A DNA stretch of 15,253 nucleotides from Muellerivita sp035541195 (GCA_035541195.1 DATKNU010000193.1:1-15253), one strand, 5' to 3'; counted from the stretch's first letter, positions 7,378 through 14,290 are shown. Translations and numbers: made by a program. Notes: generated by a model not told the origin, from the letters alone.

Positions 7378-8430
7378 TTATTTTTTGCCTTTTTGGTCCC
7401 GCTGGTACTGGGCCGTTTCCTTCCAAAGGCATCCCAAGGCGTGGAACAACCCCTTGCGCAGGGTCAGGTGGTAGGCGCTGTCCTTGGGTAGTTGGGCGGC
7501 GAAGCGCCGGTGGGCCTTGGCTAGGTTGTGGTAGGGCATGCCGGGGAACAAATGATGCACGGCGTGGAACCGCAGGCCCACCGGCGCCCAAAAGGGCGTG
7601 AGATAGTCCACCCCCGGCACCGTCACCGAATCCAGGAATTGGTCGGAAAATTCCAACACATGGTCCGCGGGATTGCGGTAGCAATGGGCCACCAGGGTAC
7701 GCACCCCGTTCACGAAAAGGATGCTGCCCGCCACCGCGTACCAGACGAAAAGGGCCTTCCAAGGCAGGATTCCCTTCACCAACAGCAGGGCGCCCGCCAA
7801 GGCGTAAAGGAAGGTCATGAATTCCTGCAGGCGCCAAAAGCGGCCGTCCCGGTCCGTGGGCTCGGGCCGCACGTAGCTCTCGTCGATGACCAAGGACGAG
7901 ACCCTTTGCCAAAGCAGGCGGCGCAAGGGCGGCAGGATATAAGAAAGCGGCGTCAGGACCAGGAACCGGAATGCCACGAAGGCCGGCGCCGCCGCCATCA
8001 TGACCAGGAACAAGACGATGCGCCCCCGGCCCAAGATCACGAAAGGCAGGTACTCGCCGTCTTCCTGGGTGCCGTAGAGCCGCTGCTTGTGGTGGTCGAT
8101 ATGCACGCCCATGTAAGTGAAGGAAGGCACCATCAGGGGAAAACCGCAAACCAGGTTCCAAACCACGCGGAAGAGGGGGAAACTGTCCTTCTTTAAGTGG
8201 GCCAATTCGTGGATGAAGATGACGGCGCGGTAAAGGCCCAGCACCGCCACCAACAAAGCCGCCGCCTCCACCCAAGCCGAATGGGCGGCCACCGCCGCCA
8301 CCAGGGCGCCCCATCCCACCAGGGCGTTCAAGAGGAAGTCGGCCCAGTAAACCGCGGGATTGGGCTCGAAAAGATCCTCGACGATCTTCTTGGCTTCGGC
8401 CATGGAAAATAAACGGGGGGACGGGGACAT
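7378..8430 (-). CDS. Membrane fatty-acid desaturase family protein
   Basis: The 350-residue membrane di-iron enzyme belongs to the fatty-acid desaturase superfamily, which introduces double bonds or hydroxyl groups into acyl chains. All three histidine boxes are present: HELAH (H74, H78), HIDHH (H110, H113, H114) and HAVHH (H289, H292, H293). An extra histidine is found at H249. Hydrophobic segments lie at about 33-72, 88-104, 136-165 and 203-243. The start at 8430 is chosen because AAGGAAGG lies about six bases upstream. The frame stays open further upstream, but that part would cross the uppP leader and is low-complexity. The gene converges on pyrD with a 35-base gap. Substrate and position of action are unknown; a carotenoid or sphingolipid-type substrate is also possible for this superfamily. 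Confidence 0.9.
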   Translation of the reverse strand: MSPSPRLFSMAEAKKIVEDLFEPNPAVYWADFLLNALVGWGALVAAVAAHSAWVEAAALLVAVLGLYRAVIFIHELAHLKKDSFPLFRVVWNLVCGFPLMVPSFTYMGVHIDHHKQRLYGTQEDGEYLPFVILGRGRIVLFLVMMAAAPAFVAFRFLVLTPLSYILPPLRRLLWQRVSSLVIDESYVRPEPTDRDGRFWRLQEFMTFLYALAGALLLVKGILPWKALFVWYAVAGSILFVNGVRTLVAHCYRNPADHVLEFSDQFLDSVTVPGVDYLTPFWAPVGLRFHAVHHLFPGMPYHNLAKAHRRFAAQLPKDSAYHLTLRKGLFHALGCLWKETAQYQRDQKGKK

Positions 8431-8603
8431 AAAATTCCTTCCTTTTTTTGGCGAAACACCAGCGGCGAGTTTAGCCCAAATCCAACCCGGAGGGAAGGGC
8501 GCCCGGCCCCTTGAAAAAGGCCCCCGATCCCCTTTTTTAAGCCTTCGCGGCCCGCTTTGGGATAAGGTAGGCGGCGATTCCACTTTAGAACCCGAGGTTT
8601 TAA

Positions 8604-9443
8604 GTGAGTTTTTTACAAATCGCGCTGCTTGCCCTCGTCCAGGGATTCGCCGAACTGCTCCCCATTTCCAGTTCCGCCCATGTGGTGGTGGCGGAAAAAC
8701 TGATGGGCCTCAACCCCACGGACCCGAGGATGACCCTGCTTTTGGTGGCCCTGCACACGGGCACCATGTTCTCGGTTTTGGTTTATTTTGGGGGCGGTTG
8801 GAAGGAACGCTATTTTGACTCCAGGGGCAAGACCCTGGCCTTCGTCAACCTCACCTTCCTGGCGACCTTGGGCACCGCCCTGACGGGCCTCACCCTGATG
8901 GAAGGGTTGAAGAAAATATTCAAGGTCCAAGTGGAGGACCTTTTCGGCAACCTCCCCCTGATCGCGCTGTCGCTTTTGGCCGCGGGGATCTTGATCCTCT
9001 CGGCCGCCCGGCGCGACTCGGCCAAAAACCAAGCCCCCCTGACGGCCCGGGCGGCTTGGCGCGTGGGCCTGGTGCAGGGCCTTTGCCTTCCCTTCCGGGG
9101 TTTTTCCCGGTCGGGCGCCACCATTTCCACGGCGCTCTTGTCGGGGCTCAACCGCCAAAAGGCGGAGGATTTCAGTTTTGCCCTGGCGGTCCTCTTGACG
9201 CCCGCGGTCCTGCTGCGCGAACTGCTGCGGCTGCTGAAGGCCCAAGGCGCGGCGGGCCTCCGGGGGGCGGATTTGGCCCCCGACTTCGCCGGCCTTCTCT
9301 TGAGCTTTGGGGCGGGCCTATTGGCCCTTCGCTGGCTTTCCGGTTGGCTCTCCCGCGGCCGTTGGGGCTGGTTCGGCCTTTATTGCCTCGCGGCGGCCGC
9401 CGCCGTGGGCCTGCTGGCCTTCCTCGGCCGTTTCAACCCTTAA
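8604..9443 (+). CDS. uppP: Undecaprenyl-diphosphatase (BacA family)
   Basis: This 279-residue inner-membrane protein removes a phosphate from undecaprenyl diphosphate, recycling the lipid carrier for peptidoglycan and other surface polymers; extra copies give bacitracin resistance. The first motif is QGFAELLPISSSAH (Q13, E17, S22-S24, H26). The second is GFSRSGAT (166-173) with R169. Several hydrophobic helices span the rest. The segment before the second motif reads LPFRGFSRSG rather than the common PGxSRSG, with the proline shifted. The GTG start has GAGG at 8594-8597, six bases upstream. It is divergent from the desaturase and is followed after 64 bases by the GyrI-like gene, so it may lead that operon. 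Confidence 0.95.
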   Translation: MSFLQIALLALVQGFAELLPISSSAHVVVAEKLMGLNPTDPRMTLLLVALHTGTMFSVLVYFGGGWKERYFDSRGKTLAFVNLTFLATLGTALTGLTLMEGLKKIFKVQVEDLFGNLPLIALSLLAAGILILSAARRDSAKNQAPLTARAAWRVGLVQGLCLPFRGFSRSGATISTALLSGLNRQKAEDFSFALAVLLTPAVLLRELLRLLKAQGAAGLRGADLAPDFAGLLLSFGAGLLALRWLSGWLSRGRWGWFGLYCLAAAAAVGLLAFLGRFNP

Positions 9444-9507
9444 AAATAGCTGGCAATTCCCGTGGGCCCCTTTTTAAGATGGACCCATCCTTTCACGGAG
9501 GCCTTTT

Positions 9508-9981
9508 TTGGAACCCCGCCTGGTCGAGCGAAAAGAAATGCGCGTCTTGGGCATCCGGGCCCGGACCCGCAATGCCAACGAGATCAATTTGAAGAGCGCC
9601 AAGATTCCCGGCCTCTGGAACCGCTTTTACGACGAGAACATCAAGTCCAAGATCACCCACCGGATGGACCCGGACGTCATCCTGGCCGTTTATAACTCCT
9701 ACGAGAACGATTATTTGGGCGAATATGACCTGTTGATCGGGGCCCAAGTCAGCGAGTTGGAGGCGATCCCGGGCCTTTCCAGCCAAATCATTCTGCCTTC
9801 CAAGTACCTGGTCTTCAAGGCCAAGGGCCAGATGCCCCGCGCCGTCATGACCGCCTGGGCCGGGATTTGGGATTATTTCAGCAGCGGCAAGGCGTCCCAC
9901 CGCCGGGCCTACACCGCCGATTTCGAGTGGTACCACGCGGCCAAGCCTTCCGAGGTGGACATTTTCGTGTCCGTCCAATAA
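9508..9981 (+). CDS. GyrI-like / AraC effector-binding domain protein
   Basis: The 157-residue protein consists almost entirely of one GyrI-like (AraC effector-binding, Cass2-type) domain. Supporting features are an N-terminal strand RVLGIRART, IPGLWNRFYDE (33-43), VYNSYENDYLGEYDLLIGAQV (in 61-81), and a C-terminal FKAKGQMP...W...RAYTADFEWY part with E140, a common ligand-contact position. There is no DNA-binding domain, so it is a stand-alone ligand-binding protein; relatives bind lipophilic or cationic small molecules, or inhibit gyrase. The TTG start is supported by GGAGG at 9497-9501, six bases upstream; the alternative ATG at 9538 has no clear ribosome site. It is the first of three closely packed genes (15 bases to the next). 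Confidence 0.85.
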   Translation: MEPRLVERKEMRVLGIRARTRNANEINLKSAKIPGLWNRFYDENIKSKITHRMDPDVILAVYNSYENDYLGEYDLLIGAQVSELEAIPGLSSQIILPSKYLVFKAKGQMPRAVMTAWAGIWDYFSSGKASHRRAYTADFEWYHAAKPSEVDIFVSVQ

Positions 9982-9996
9982 AAGATCGGGGCCCCC

Positions 9997-10344
9997 ATGA
10001 AAATCACCATCTACCAAAAACCCAGCTGCACCACCTGCCGGCAGGTTTATAACGCCTTGAAGGAAAGGGGCGTTGATTTCGCCTCGGTCAATTATTACCT
10101 GGAACCCATCCCCAAGGAAAAACTGCGCGAGCTTTTGAAGAAGATGGGCCTGGCGGCCCGGGAGCTTTTACGCGCGAAGGAAGACATTTACAAAAAACTG
10201 AAACTGGCCGAAAAGGACCTCTCGGAGGACGAGATCCTCGACCTGATGGTGGCCCATCCGGATTTGATCCAAAGACCCATCGTTGAAAAGGGCGCCAAGG
10301 CCGTCCTGGCCCGGCCCGCCGAGCGCCTCCGGGAGATCCTGTGA
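9997..10344 (+). CDS. ArsC/Spx-family thioredoxin-fold protein
   Basis: The 115-residue protein belongs to the ArsC superfamily (arsenate reductases, YffB, Spx/MgsR). It begins MKITIYQKPSCTTCR with C11 and C14 as a CxxC pair, like Spx. It also has R59, R93 (in RPIV) and R106, the same spacing with one-residue offset as C12, R60, R94 and R107 of the plasmid R773 ArsC enzyme. It is shorter than that enzyme (141). The set fits either an arsenate reductase or a thiol-redox protein. No arsenic resistance genes (arsB, arsR, acr3) are nearby, so an arsenate role is only possible. The ribosome site is weak (GGGG before the ATG). It overlaps the next gene by four bases, indicating translational coupling. 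Confidence 0.9.
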   Translation: MKITIYQKPSCTTCRQVYNALKERGVDFASVNYYLEPIPKEKLRELLKKMGLAARELLRAKEDIYKKLKLAEKDLSEDEILDLMVAHPDLIQRPIVEKGAKAVLARPAERLREIL

Positions 10345-10850
10345 TCCGCCTTTGCCTGCTTTCGCTTCTTTTGGGGACGGCCTGGACGGCCCAAGCCGGC
10401 GAGATCCAATGGAAAAAAAGCCCCATTCAAACCCATTGGTCTTTTGGGGGCATGGACTACAGCCTGGCCGGGCAAAAGCTGGAAGATTTCCAGGATTTTC
10501 AGGACCTCATCCAACCCCTGCAGGATCCCGAGGCCAACCGCCTCTTGGCCCAAGCCCAGGATGAGGCCCTGATCGGGAGCCTGGGGAAGTTGGCGGGGTC
10601 TTTAAGCGCCGGATGGGGCGGGGCCCATTTATTGTTCGACGATTCCCCCGCCAGCCATTCCAACCACCTGGTTTTTCTTTGCGCGGGGCTCGGCCTTGAT
10701 CTTCTGGCCTCCCTGCTTTCCGACGACGGCCAAAAAGCCAAATACAACGCCGTGGAGCGTTATAACCGCTTGGTGCGCGGCGAGGACAACAGCCTGCCGG
10801 CCATGAAGCTCCCGCAAGACGAGAAAAGCTTGCTCCCCGCCTCAAAATAA
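10341..10850 (+). CDS. Small exported protein of unknown function
   Basis: The 169-residue product begins with a clear signal peptide (MIRLCLLSLLLGTAWTAQA, likely cut after residue 19). Two moderately hydrophobic, glycine-rich segments follow at about 76-99 and 109-127, then KAKYNAVERYNRLV (132-145) and a polar tail. The paired hydrophobic stretches suggest a membrane-inserted or membrane-associated periplasmic protein. The A-x-x-x-YN ending after a hydrophobic stretch is seen in many short exported proteins without known function. The GTG start lies within the end of the ArsC-family gene (GTGA overlap), so the two are co-translated. I do not recognise a family. Confidence 0.8.
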   Translation: MIRLCLLSLLLGTAWTAQAGEIQWKKSPIQTHWSFGGMDYSLAGQKLEDFQDFQDLIQPLQDPEANRLLAQAQDEALIGSLGKLAGSLSAGWGGAHLLFDDSPASHSNHLVFLCAGLGLDLLASLLSDDGQKAKYNAVERYNRLVRGEDNSLPAMKLPQDEKSLLPASK

Positions 10851-10875
10851 AAATCCGGCGCCCCTTTTGTCCTTG

Positions 10876-10910
10876 AAATAAAAAAGCCCATCCCCGGCGG
10901 GGATGGGCTT
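10876..10910 (-). terminator. Strong intrinsic terminator between convergent genes
   Basis: A perfect 12-base stem, AAGCCCATCCCC (10884-10895) with GGGGATGGGCTT (10899-10910), has a 3-base loop. On the minus strand it is followed by a T-rich run (TTTTTTATTT), so it is a classic terminator for the TPR-protein gene. On the plus strand the T-tract is missing beyond the stem, though the hairpin may also stop the uppP-side operon. Confidence 0.9.
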
Positions 10911-10925
10911 CACGGCGGAACTCGG

Positions 10926-12104
10926 TTATTCCCGGGTCAGGCTCGAGACCACCAGGGCGCGCGGCGCTTCGGGGGCCTGGGCCCTCAAATCCACCGTGCC
11001 CGCCGGGGCGACTTCCAAAGACCCTTGGTCCAATCCCGCGGCCTGGGCCGTCTCTTGGATGCGTTGGTTGATGGCCTCGGCGGTTTGGCGGTCGCTTTGG
11101 GTGATGAAGGTGCGGGCCGTTTCATAGGCCGCCAGGGCCTTCGGGACGTCGTTTTTCGAGCTGTAATAATCCCCCAGTTGGGCGAAGATTCCCGCCCGGC
11201 CCTGGTATCCGGGGCGCTCCTCCAGGTTCGAGGCCACCTTGAACTCCGCAATGCCTTCGGCTTCCTTGCCCATTTCCATGTAGAGGCAACCCTTCTGGTG
11301 GTGGATTTCCACCGCCGAGCGGGCGCTCAGGTCCTTGCCGAGCCCCGTGGGCTGCAGGGTCAAGAGCTGGTCGGCGAACTTCAGGCCCTCTTCGCATTGA
11401 TGGGCATAGGCGAAAGCCGCCAGGTATTGGGACTCCACTTCCAGGTAATCCGGGTGGGGGATCATCTGGATGTCGCGCAGGGACTTTTGGGCTTCCTGGA
11501 TCGTCTTGTCGAAGTAGCGCGGGTATTGATAATCCGCCGGGACCAAGCGGTCGTTCTGGAGCACGAAGAGGTGGGGCGTGGGGTAGCCGAAGTTGTCCGA
11601 CACCACCGCGGTCGCCTTGTCCTCCATCAAAGCCACTTGGGGGTTGTTGCCCAGGTCCCCATGTTGGATTTCCGTGAAGGCCTTGCCCGCCCAGCGGAAG
11701 ACGTGGAATTGGGACTTCACGGCGCCGAAATAGGGGTTGAAGACCACATAAGGCACCGACGGGTGGCGGGCGTCCAGGAAAACCACGCCCGGATGCTCGC
11801 CCTTGGACTGCCACAAGTGGTCGGCGCCGGTTTCCTTGTAGCTCCAAAGGGTCCGCAGGTCCTTGGAAACCAAGGCCACCCCGCAGCTGGAGGGGATTTG
11901 GCCCGAGGCGGCCACTTGGTAATAAACCACCGCGTCCTTTTGGCCCACGCCGCGCACGTCATAGGCCGTGATGCCCGTGATTTGGGCGCCCGCCGGCAAG
12001 AGCCCCTTCAAAGCCTCGGCGGAAATGCTTTCCGACCCGGCCAGGCCCCGAAGGGGCATCGCCAGGATGGACAAGAGGATCATCGACAGCTGTTTGAGTT
12101 TCAT
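10926..12104 (-). CDS. Exported protein with C-terminal TPR repeats, function unknown
   Basis: The 392-residue product has a signal peptide (about residues 1-22, MKLKQLSMILLSILAM then PLRGLAG). Residues 40-190 are rich in short beta-strand patterns (YDVRGVGQKDAVVYYQV; VVFNPYFGAVKSQFHVFRW), resembling part of a propeller or an FG-GAP-like domain, but no exact repeat is clear. Residues 230-355 are helical and contain TPR-like units (ARSAVEIHHQKGCLYMEMG, then IFAQLGDYYSSKNDVPKALA). It probably acts as a periplasmic or outer-membrane scaffold. The start at 12104 is backed by AAGGAG six bases upstream; a longer open frame upstream would overlap the preceding gene. That gene ends 17 bases before this one starts, so the two form an operon under the sigma-54 promoter at 12639-12654. 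Confidence 0.85.
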   Translation of the reverse strand: MKLKQLSMILLSILAMPLRGLAGSESISAEALKGLLPAGAQITGITAYDVRGVGQKDAVVYYQVAASGQIPSSCGVALVSKDLRTLWSYKETGADHLWQSKGEHPGVVFLDARHPSVPYVVFNPYFGAVKSQFHVFRWAGKAFTEIQHGDLGNNPQVALMEDKATAVVSDNFGYPTPHLFVLQNDRLVPADYQYPRYFDKTIQEAQKSLRDIQMIPHPDYLEVESQYLAAFAYAHQCEEGLKFADQLLTLQPTGLGKDLSARSAVEIHHQKGCLYMEMGKEAEGIAEFKVASNLEERPGYQGRAGIFAQLGDYYSSKNDVPKALAAYETARTFITQSDRQTAEAINQRIQETAQAAGLDQGSLEVAPAGTVDLRAQAPEAPRALVVSSLTRE

Positions 12105-12121
12105 GACGGACTCCTTAAATT

Positions 12122-12595
12122 TTAAAGCTGCTTCCACAACCGAACCTCGACCAAGGACAAACTCGCCAACAGGCGGCTCACCTGGGCCGCTTCCCCCGCC
12201 GGGGGGGCTTGGGAGCTCAAAACCCAATCCGCCGGGAAGTAGGACATCTTGGCCTCGGCGCAAACCTGCATCTGCCGGAAAAAGCGCGCCATCAAATGGT
12301 CCAGGGCTTCCATCGGGCTGAGCAAGGCCTGGCCTTCCAGCCGGGTGCATTGGGACAGCAGCCCCGGAAAATCCTGCGGCAATTGGAAGCTCAAAACCGC
12401 GCCGCTTTCCTTCGACACATAAACCCGGCGGAAGAAGCTGTTGGAAGCCTTGATGTTGAAGCTGTCCACCGACATCACCGACATGCCGTCAAAGGGCTTC
12501 AAGGCCCTTTCAAAGGCCTCCGTCAGTTCCCGGCGCGAAGGCGCTGGCCAGAGGGCCACTTTAGGGGCTGGGGATTTTTGGGCTTTCACGAGCAT
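12122..12595 (-). CDS. Small CheX-like protein A, paralogue of the gene at 14410, under sigma-54 control
   Basis: The product has 157 residues and no signal peptide. Its layout resembles the CheX/CheC-like fold: a helix (ELTEAFERALKPFDG), strands (VYVSKESGAVLSFQLP), then a helix (LLSPMEALDHLMARFFRQM) and a final strand VEVRLW. The catalytic E-N pair of CheC/CheX phosphatases is not evident, so this is a fold-level guess. It aligns along its whole length with the 159-residue product at 14410 (APSRRELTEAFER against APSPADLVLLFER; VEVRLWKQL against VEIKLWWGAG). I chose the ATG at 12595, with AGGA nine bases upstream. The sigma-54 promoter predicts transcription from about 12628, which would leave the other ATG, at 12628 itself, without any leader. 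It is the first gene of a two-gene operon with the TPR protein. Confidence 0.75.
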   Translation of the reverse strand: MLVKAQKSPAPKVALWPAPSRRELTEAFERALKPFDGMSVMSVDSFNIKASNSFFRRVYVSKESGAVLSFQLPQDFPGLLSQCTRLEGQALLSPMEALDHLMARFFRQMQVCAEAKMSYFPADWVLSSQAPPAGEAAQVSRLLASLSLVEVRLWKQL

Positions 12596-12638
12596 TTCAC
12601 CGAATCCTGTTCCTGATTTGATCCACATCTGTTCTTAA

Positions 12639-12654
12639 GGCAACTGTCGTGCCA
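12639..12654 (-). promoter_or_regulatory. Sigma-54 (-24/-12) promoter of the CheX-like A / TPR operon
   Basis: On the minus strand the sequence reads TGGCACGACAGTTGCC. It matches the TGGCAC-N5-TTGC consensus in full, with GG and GC separated by exactly 10 bases. The predicted transcription start is about 12628, 33 bases before the ATG at 12595. A T-run directly precedes the -24 element. The NtrC-family activator gene starts 240 bases away on the other strand. Confidence 0.88.
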
Positions 12655-12689
12655 AAAAAAATCCGGCTTTTCATTGGCGAAAAGCCGGA
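12654..12689 (-). terminator. Minus-strand intrinsic terminator just upstream of the sigma-54 promoter
   Basis: A perfect 10-base stem, TCCGGCTTTT (12662-12671) with AAAAGCCGGA (12680-12689), has an 8-base loop. Read on the minus strand it is followed by eight T residues (12661-12654), the last of which is the first base of the sigma-54 promoter. No minus-strand gene lies upstream for it to end, so it probably blocks stray transcription from entering the sigma-54 operon. Confidence 0.8.
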
Positions 12690-12724
12690 CGGGAAAAAAT
12701 AGGGTCACGGAAAAAATGCCCCCC

Positions 12725-12746
12725 TGGGTAGTTTTTACCCATTCGG
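12725..12746. promoter_or_regulatory. Palindromic putative enhancer site for the sigma-54 activator
   Basis: The palindrome TGGGTA-GTTTT-TACCCA (12725-12741) is centred at 12733, about 105 bases upstream of the predicted sigma-54 start at 12628, within the usual range for NtrC-type enhancer sites. Its right arm belongs to TTTTACCCATTCGG (12733-12746), which recurs at 12804. Binding by the regulator at 12894 is an inference. Confidence 0.5.
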
Positions 12747-12803
12747 AACCCCTTTTTTGCCCCGAAAATGGCATCGAGTGGCCTTGCGCCTCGGCCCTGC
12801 GGC

Positions 12804-12817
12804 TTTTCACCATTCGG
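12804..12817. promoter_or_regulatory. Second copy of the putative regulator motif, next to the activator's own promoter
   Basis: TTTTCACCATTCGG matches TTTTACCCATTCGG at 12733-12746 in 12 of 14 bases, in the same orientation and 71 bases away. It ends four bases before the predicted -35 of the activator gene (12821), so bound regulator could also affect its own expression. Confidence 0.4.
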
Positions 12818-12820
12818 TCC

Positions 12821-12850
12821 TTGGGCTCCAACGCCCACTATTGCTAGAAT
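12821..12850 (+). promoter_or_regulatory. Probable sigma-70 promoter of the NtrC-family regulator
   Basis: TTGGGC (12821-12826, weak -35) and TAGAAT (12845-12850, five of six matches to TATAAT) are separated by 18 bases. The predicted start is near 12857, about 37 bases before the ATG at 12894. Confidence 0.5.
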
Positions 12851-12893
12851 TGGTTGAATTCCCTACTCGGACTTAAAAGGAAAGCCCACTTTT

Positions 12894-14234
12894 ATGAAAA
12901 TCCTAGTGATCGACGACGAAGAATCCTTAGCCAAGATCCTCTCCAAATATCTGCAACAAAATGGGCATGAAGTGGCCGCGGCCCATTCAGGCCGGGAAGG
13001 CATCGAGAAAGCCACCGTCCTCCAACCCGACATCATCCTGCTGGACCTGCACCTGCCTGATTTGACGGGCATGGACGTGCTTTCCAAAATCAACGAAACC
13101 TTCACCGCCGCCGCCATCGTGGTCATCACCGGATCGGGGTCGGTGGATTCGGCGGTGCAGGCCATGAAAATGGGCGCCGAGGATTACCTGGAAAAGCCCA
13201 TCGACCTTGAGAAACTAAAGATCGTGGTGAAAAAAATCGGCGAAAAAAGGGGGCTTTTGGAGGAGGTCCAATCCCTCAAGCGCCAACAACAGGACATTTA
13301 CCGCAAGGATTATCTTTTCCTGTCGGACCCCGCCATGCAAAAAATTTACGAGCAAATCGAGCAGGTGGCCCGCCAAGAAAAGGTGACGGCCCTTATTTTG
13401 GGTGAGACCGGCACGGGCAAGGAACATGTGGCCCGGCTCATCCATTCCCTCTCCCCCCGGGCGGCCAAGCCCTTCGTGGAACTGCATTGCGGTTCCCTGC
13501 CGGAATCGATCCTCGAATCCGAACTCTTCGGCTACGAGCCCGGGGCCTTCACGGACGCCAAAAAACAAAAGATGGGGCTTTTCGAGGAGGCCCAGGGCGG
13601 CAGCCTCTTTTTGGATGAGATCGGCGAGCTCACGGCCACCGTGCAGACCAAACTGCTCAAAGTCCTGGAGCAGAAAAACATACGCCGCCTGGGGGGCACC
13701 CGGGAAATCCCCCTGGACGTGCGGGTCATCACCGCCACCCACCGGGACCTGGAAAAAGAGGTCAAGGAAGGCCGTTTCCGCGCGGATTTGTATTACCGCC
13801 TGAACGTCATCCCCTTCACGATCCCGCCCCTGCGATCCCGCCCCAACGACGTGGCCCAATTGGCCAATTTCTTCTTCCAGGAAGCTTGCCGGGCCTTCGA
13901 CAAGAAGCTCAGCCTGCTCTCGGACGACGTCCTGCAGCTGATGAAGAACTACGACTGGCCGGGAAACGTCCGGGAATTGAAGCACATCATTGAGCGCCTA
14001 GTGGTGACCGCCAAGGGCAAGAGCTTGAGCGTGAAGGACCTGCCCAAGGAAATCCGGGAGGCCAAGGCCGGCGCCCAAACGACCCGGGGTTCGCTGCCCA
14101 AGGCGGAGGCGGAAAAACAAAACATCCAAAGGGCCCTGCTGGAGACGAACAACAATAAATCCAGGGCCGCGGAAAAACTGGGCATCACCCGCAAGACCCT
14201 CTTCAACAAAATGAAGCTTTATAACCTGAAGTAA
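12894..14234 (+). CDS. NtrC-family sigma-54-dependent response regulator
   Basis: The 446-residue activator has the standard three parts. The receiver (1-120) has acidic residues D7/D8, phospho-acceptor D51 (LLDLHLP), T79 and K101 (EKPID). The AAA+ domain (about 140-375) has Walker A GETGTGKE (170-177), Walker B SLFLDEI (237-243) and an arginine-finger region FRADLYYRLNV. The sigma-54 contact loop reads GAFTDA (217-222) rather than GAFTGA. A Fis-type helix-turn-helix ends the protein (about 407-446, RAAEKLGITRKTLFNKMK). It hydrolyses ATP to open sigma-54 promoters from upstream sites. The start has AGGA twelve bases upstream, rather far, but the receiver begins correctly at MKILVIDDEE. Both neighbouring small genes have sigma-54 promoters, so they are its likely targets. 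The cognate kinase is not certain; the partly visible kinase at the right edge is the nearest candidate. Confidence 0.97.
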   Translation: MKILVIDDEESLAKILSKYLQQNGHEVAAAHSGREGIEKATVLQPDIILLDLHLPDLTGMDVLSKINETFTAAAIVVITGSGSVDSAVQAMKMGAEDYLEKPIDLEKLKIVVKKIGEKRGLLEEVQSLKRQQQDIYRKDYLFLSDPAMQKIYEQIEQVARQEKVTALILGETGTGKEHVARLIHSLSPRAAKPFVELHCGSLPESILESELFGYEPGAFTDAKKQKMGLFEEAQGGSLFLDEIGELTATVQTKLLKVLEQKNIRRLGGTREIPLDVRVITATHRDLEKEVKEGRFRADLYYRLNVIPFTIPPLRSRPNDVAQLANFFFQEACRAFDKKLSLLSDDVLQLMKNYDWPGNVRELKHIIERLVVTAKGKSLSVKDLPKEIREAKAGAQTTRGSLPKAEAEKQNIQRALLETNNNKSRAAEKLGITRKTLFNKMKLYNLK

Positions 14235-14274
14235 CCCCCCGACGACCCAGGCCTTCCGGCTTTTCAGGTCGAAA

Positions 14275-14290
14275 ATTACCCGCTGGGCAA
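14275..14290. promoter_or_regulatory. Possible enhancer site upstream of the second sigma-54 promoter
   Basis: TTACCCGCTGGGCAA has inverted ACCC/GGG halves and shares TTACCC-N2-T-N-GG with the motif at 12735-12746. Its centre (14283) lies about 105 bases before the predicted start at 14388, the same distance as at the first promoter. The palindrome geometry differs from the 12725 site, so this is tentative. The rest of 14235-14361 shows no clear terminator or gene. Confidence 0.3.

Noticed and set aside
8557..8573. A GG-N10-GC pattern upstream of uppP (TGGGATAAGGTAGGC) as a third sigma-54 promoter
   Set aside because: Only the four core bases fit; the TGGCAC and TTGC contexts are missing.
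8431..8583. A 51-residue N-terminal extension of the desaturase
   Set aside because: It is low-complexity with no ribosome site, whereas a strong one precedes the ATG at 8430.
9439..9478. Inverted repeat CTTAAAAA/TTTTTAAG after uppP as a terminator
   Set aside because: The stem is A/T-only with a 24-base loop, so it is too weak; the downstream gene may be co-transcribed.
12105..12350. An upstream extension of the TPR protein
   Set aside because: It would overlap CheX-like A in another frame and bypass a clear signal peptide with AAGGAG before it.
12690..12831. A minus-strand gene upstream of the sigma-54 operon
   Set aside because: The frame runs through the terminator hairpin and promoter and has no ribosome site or recognisable content.
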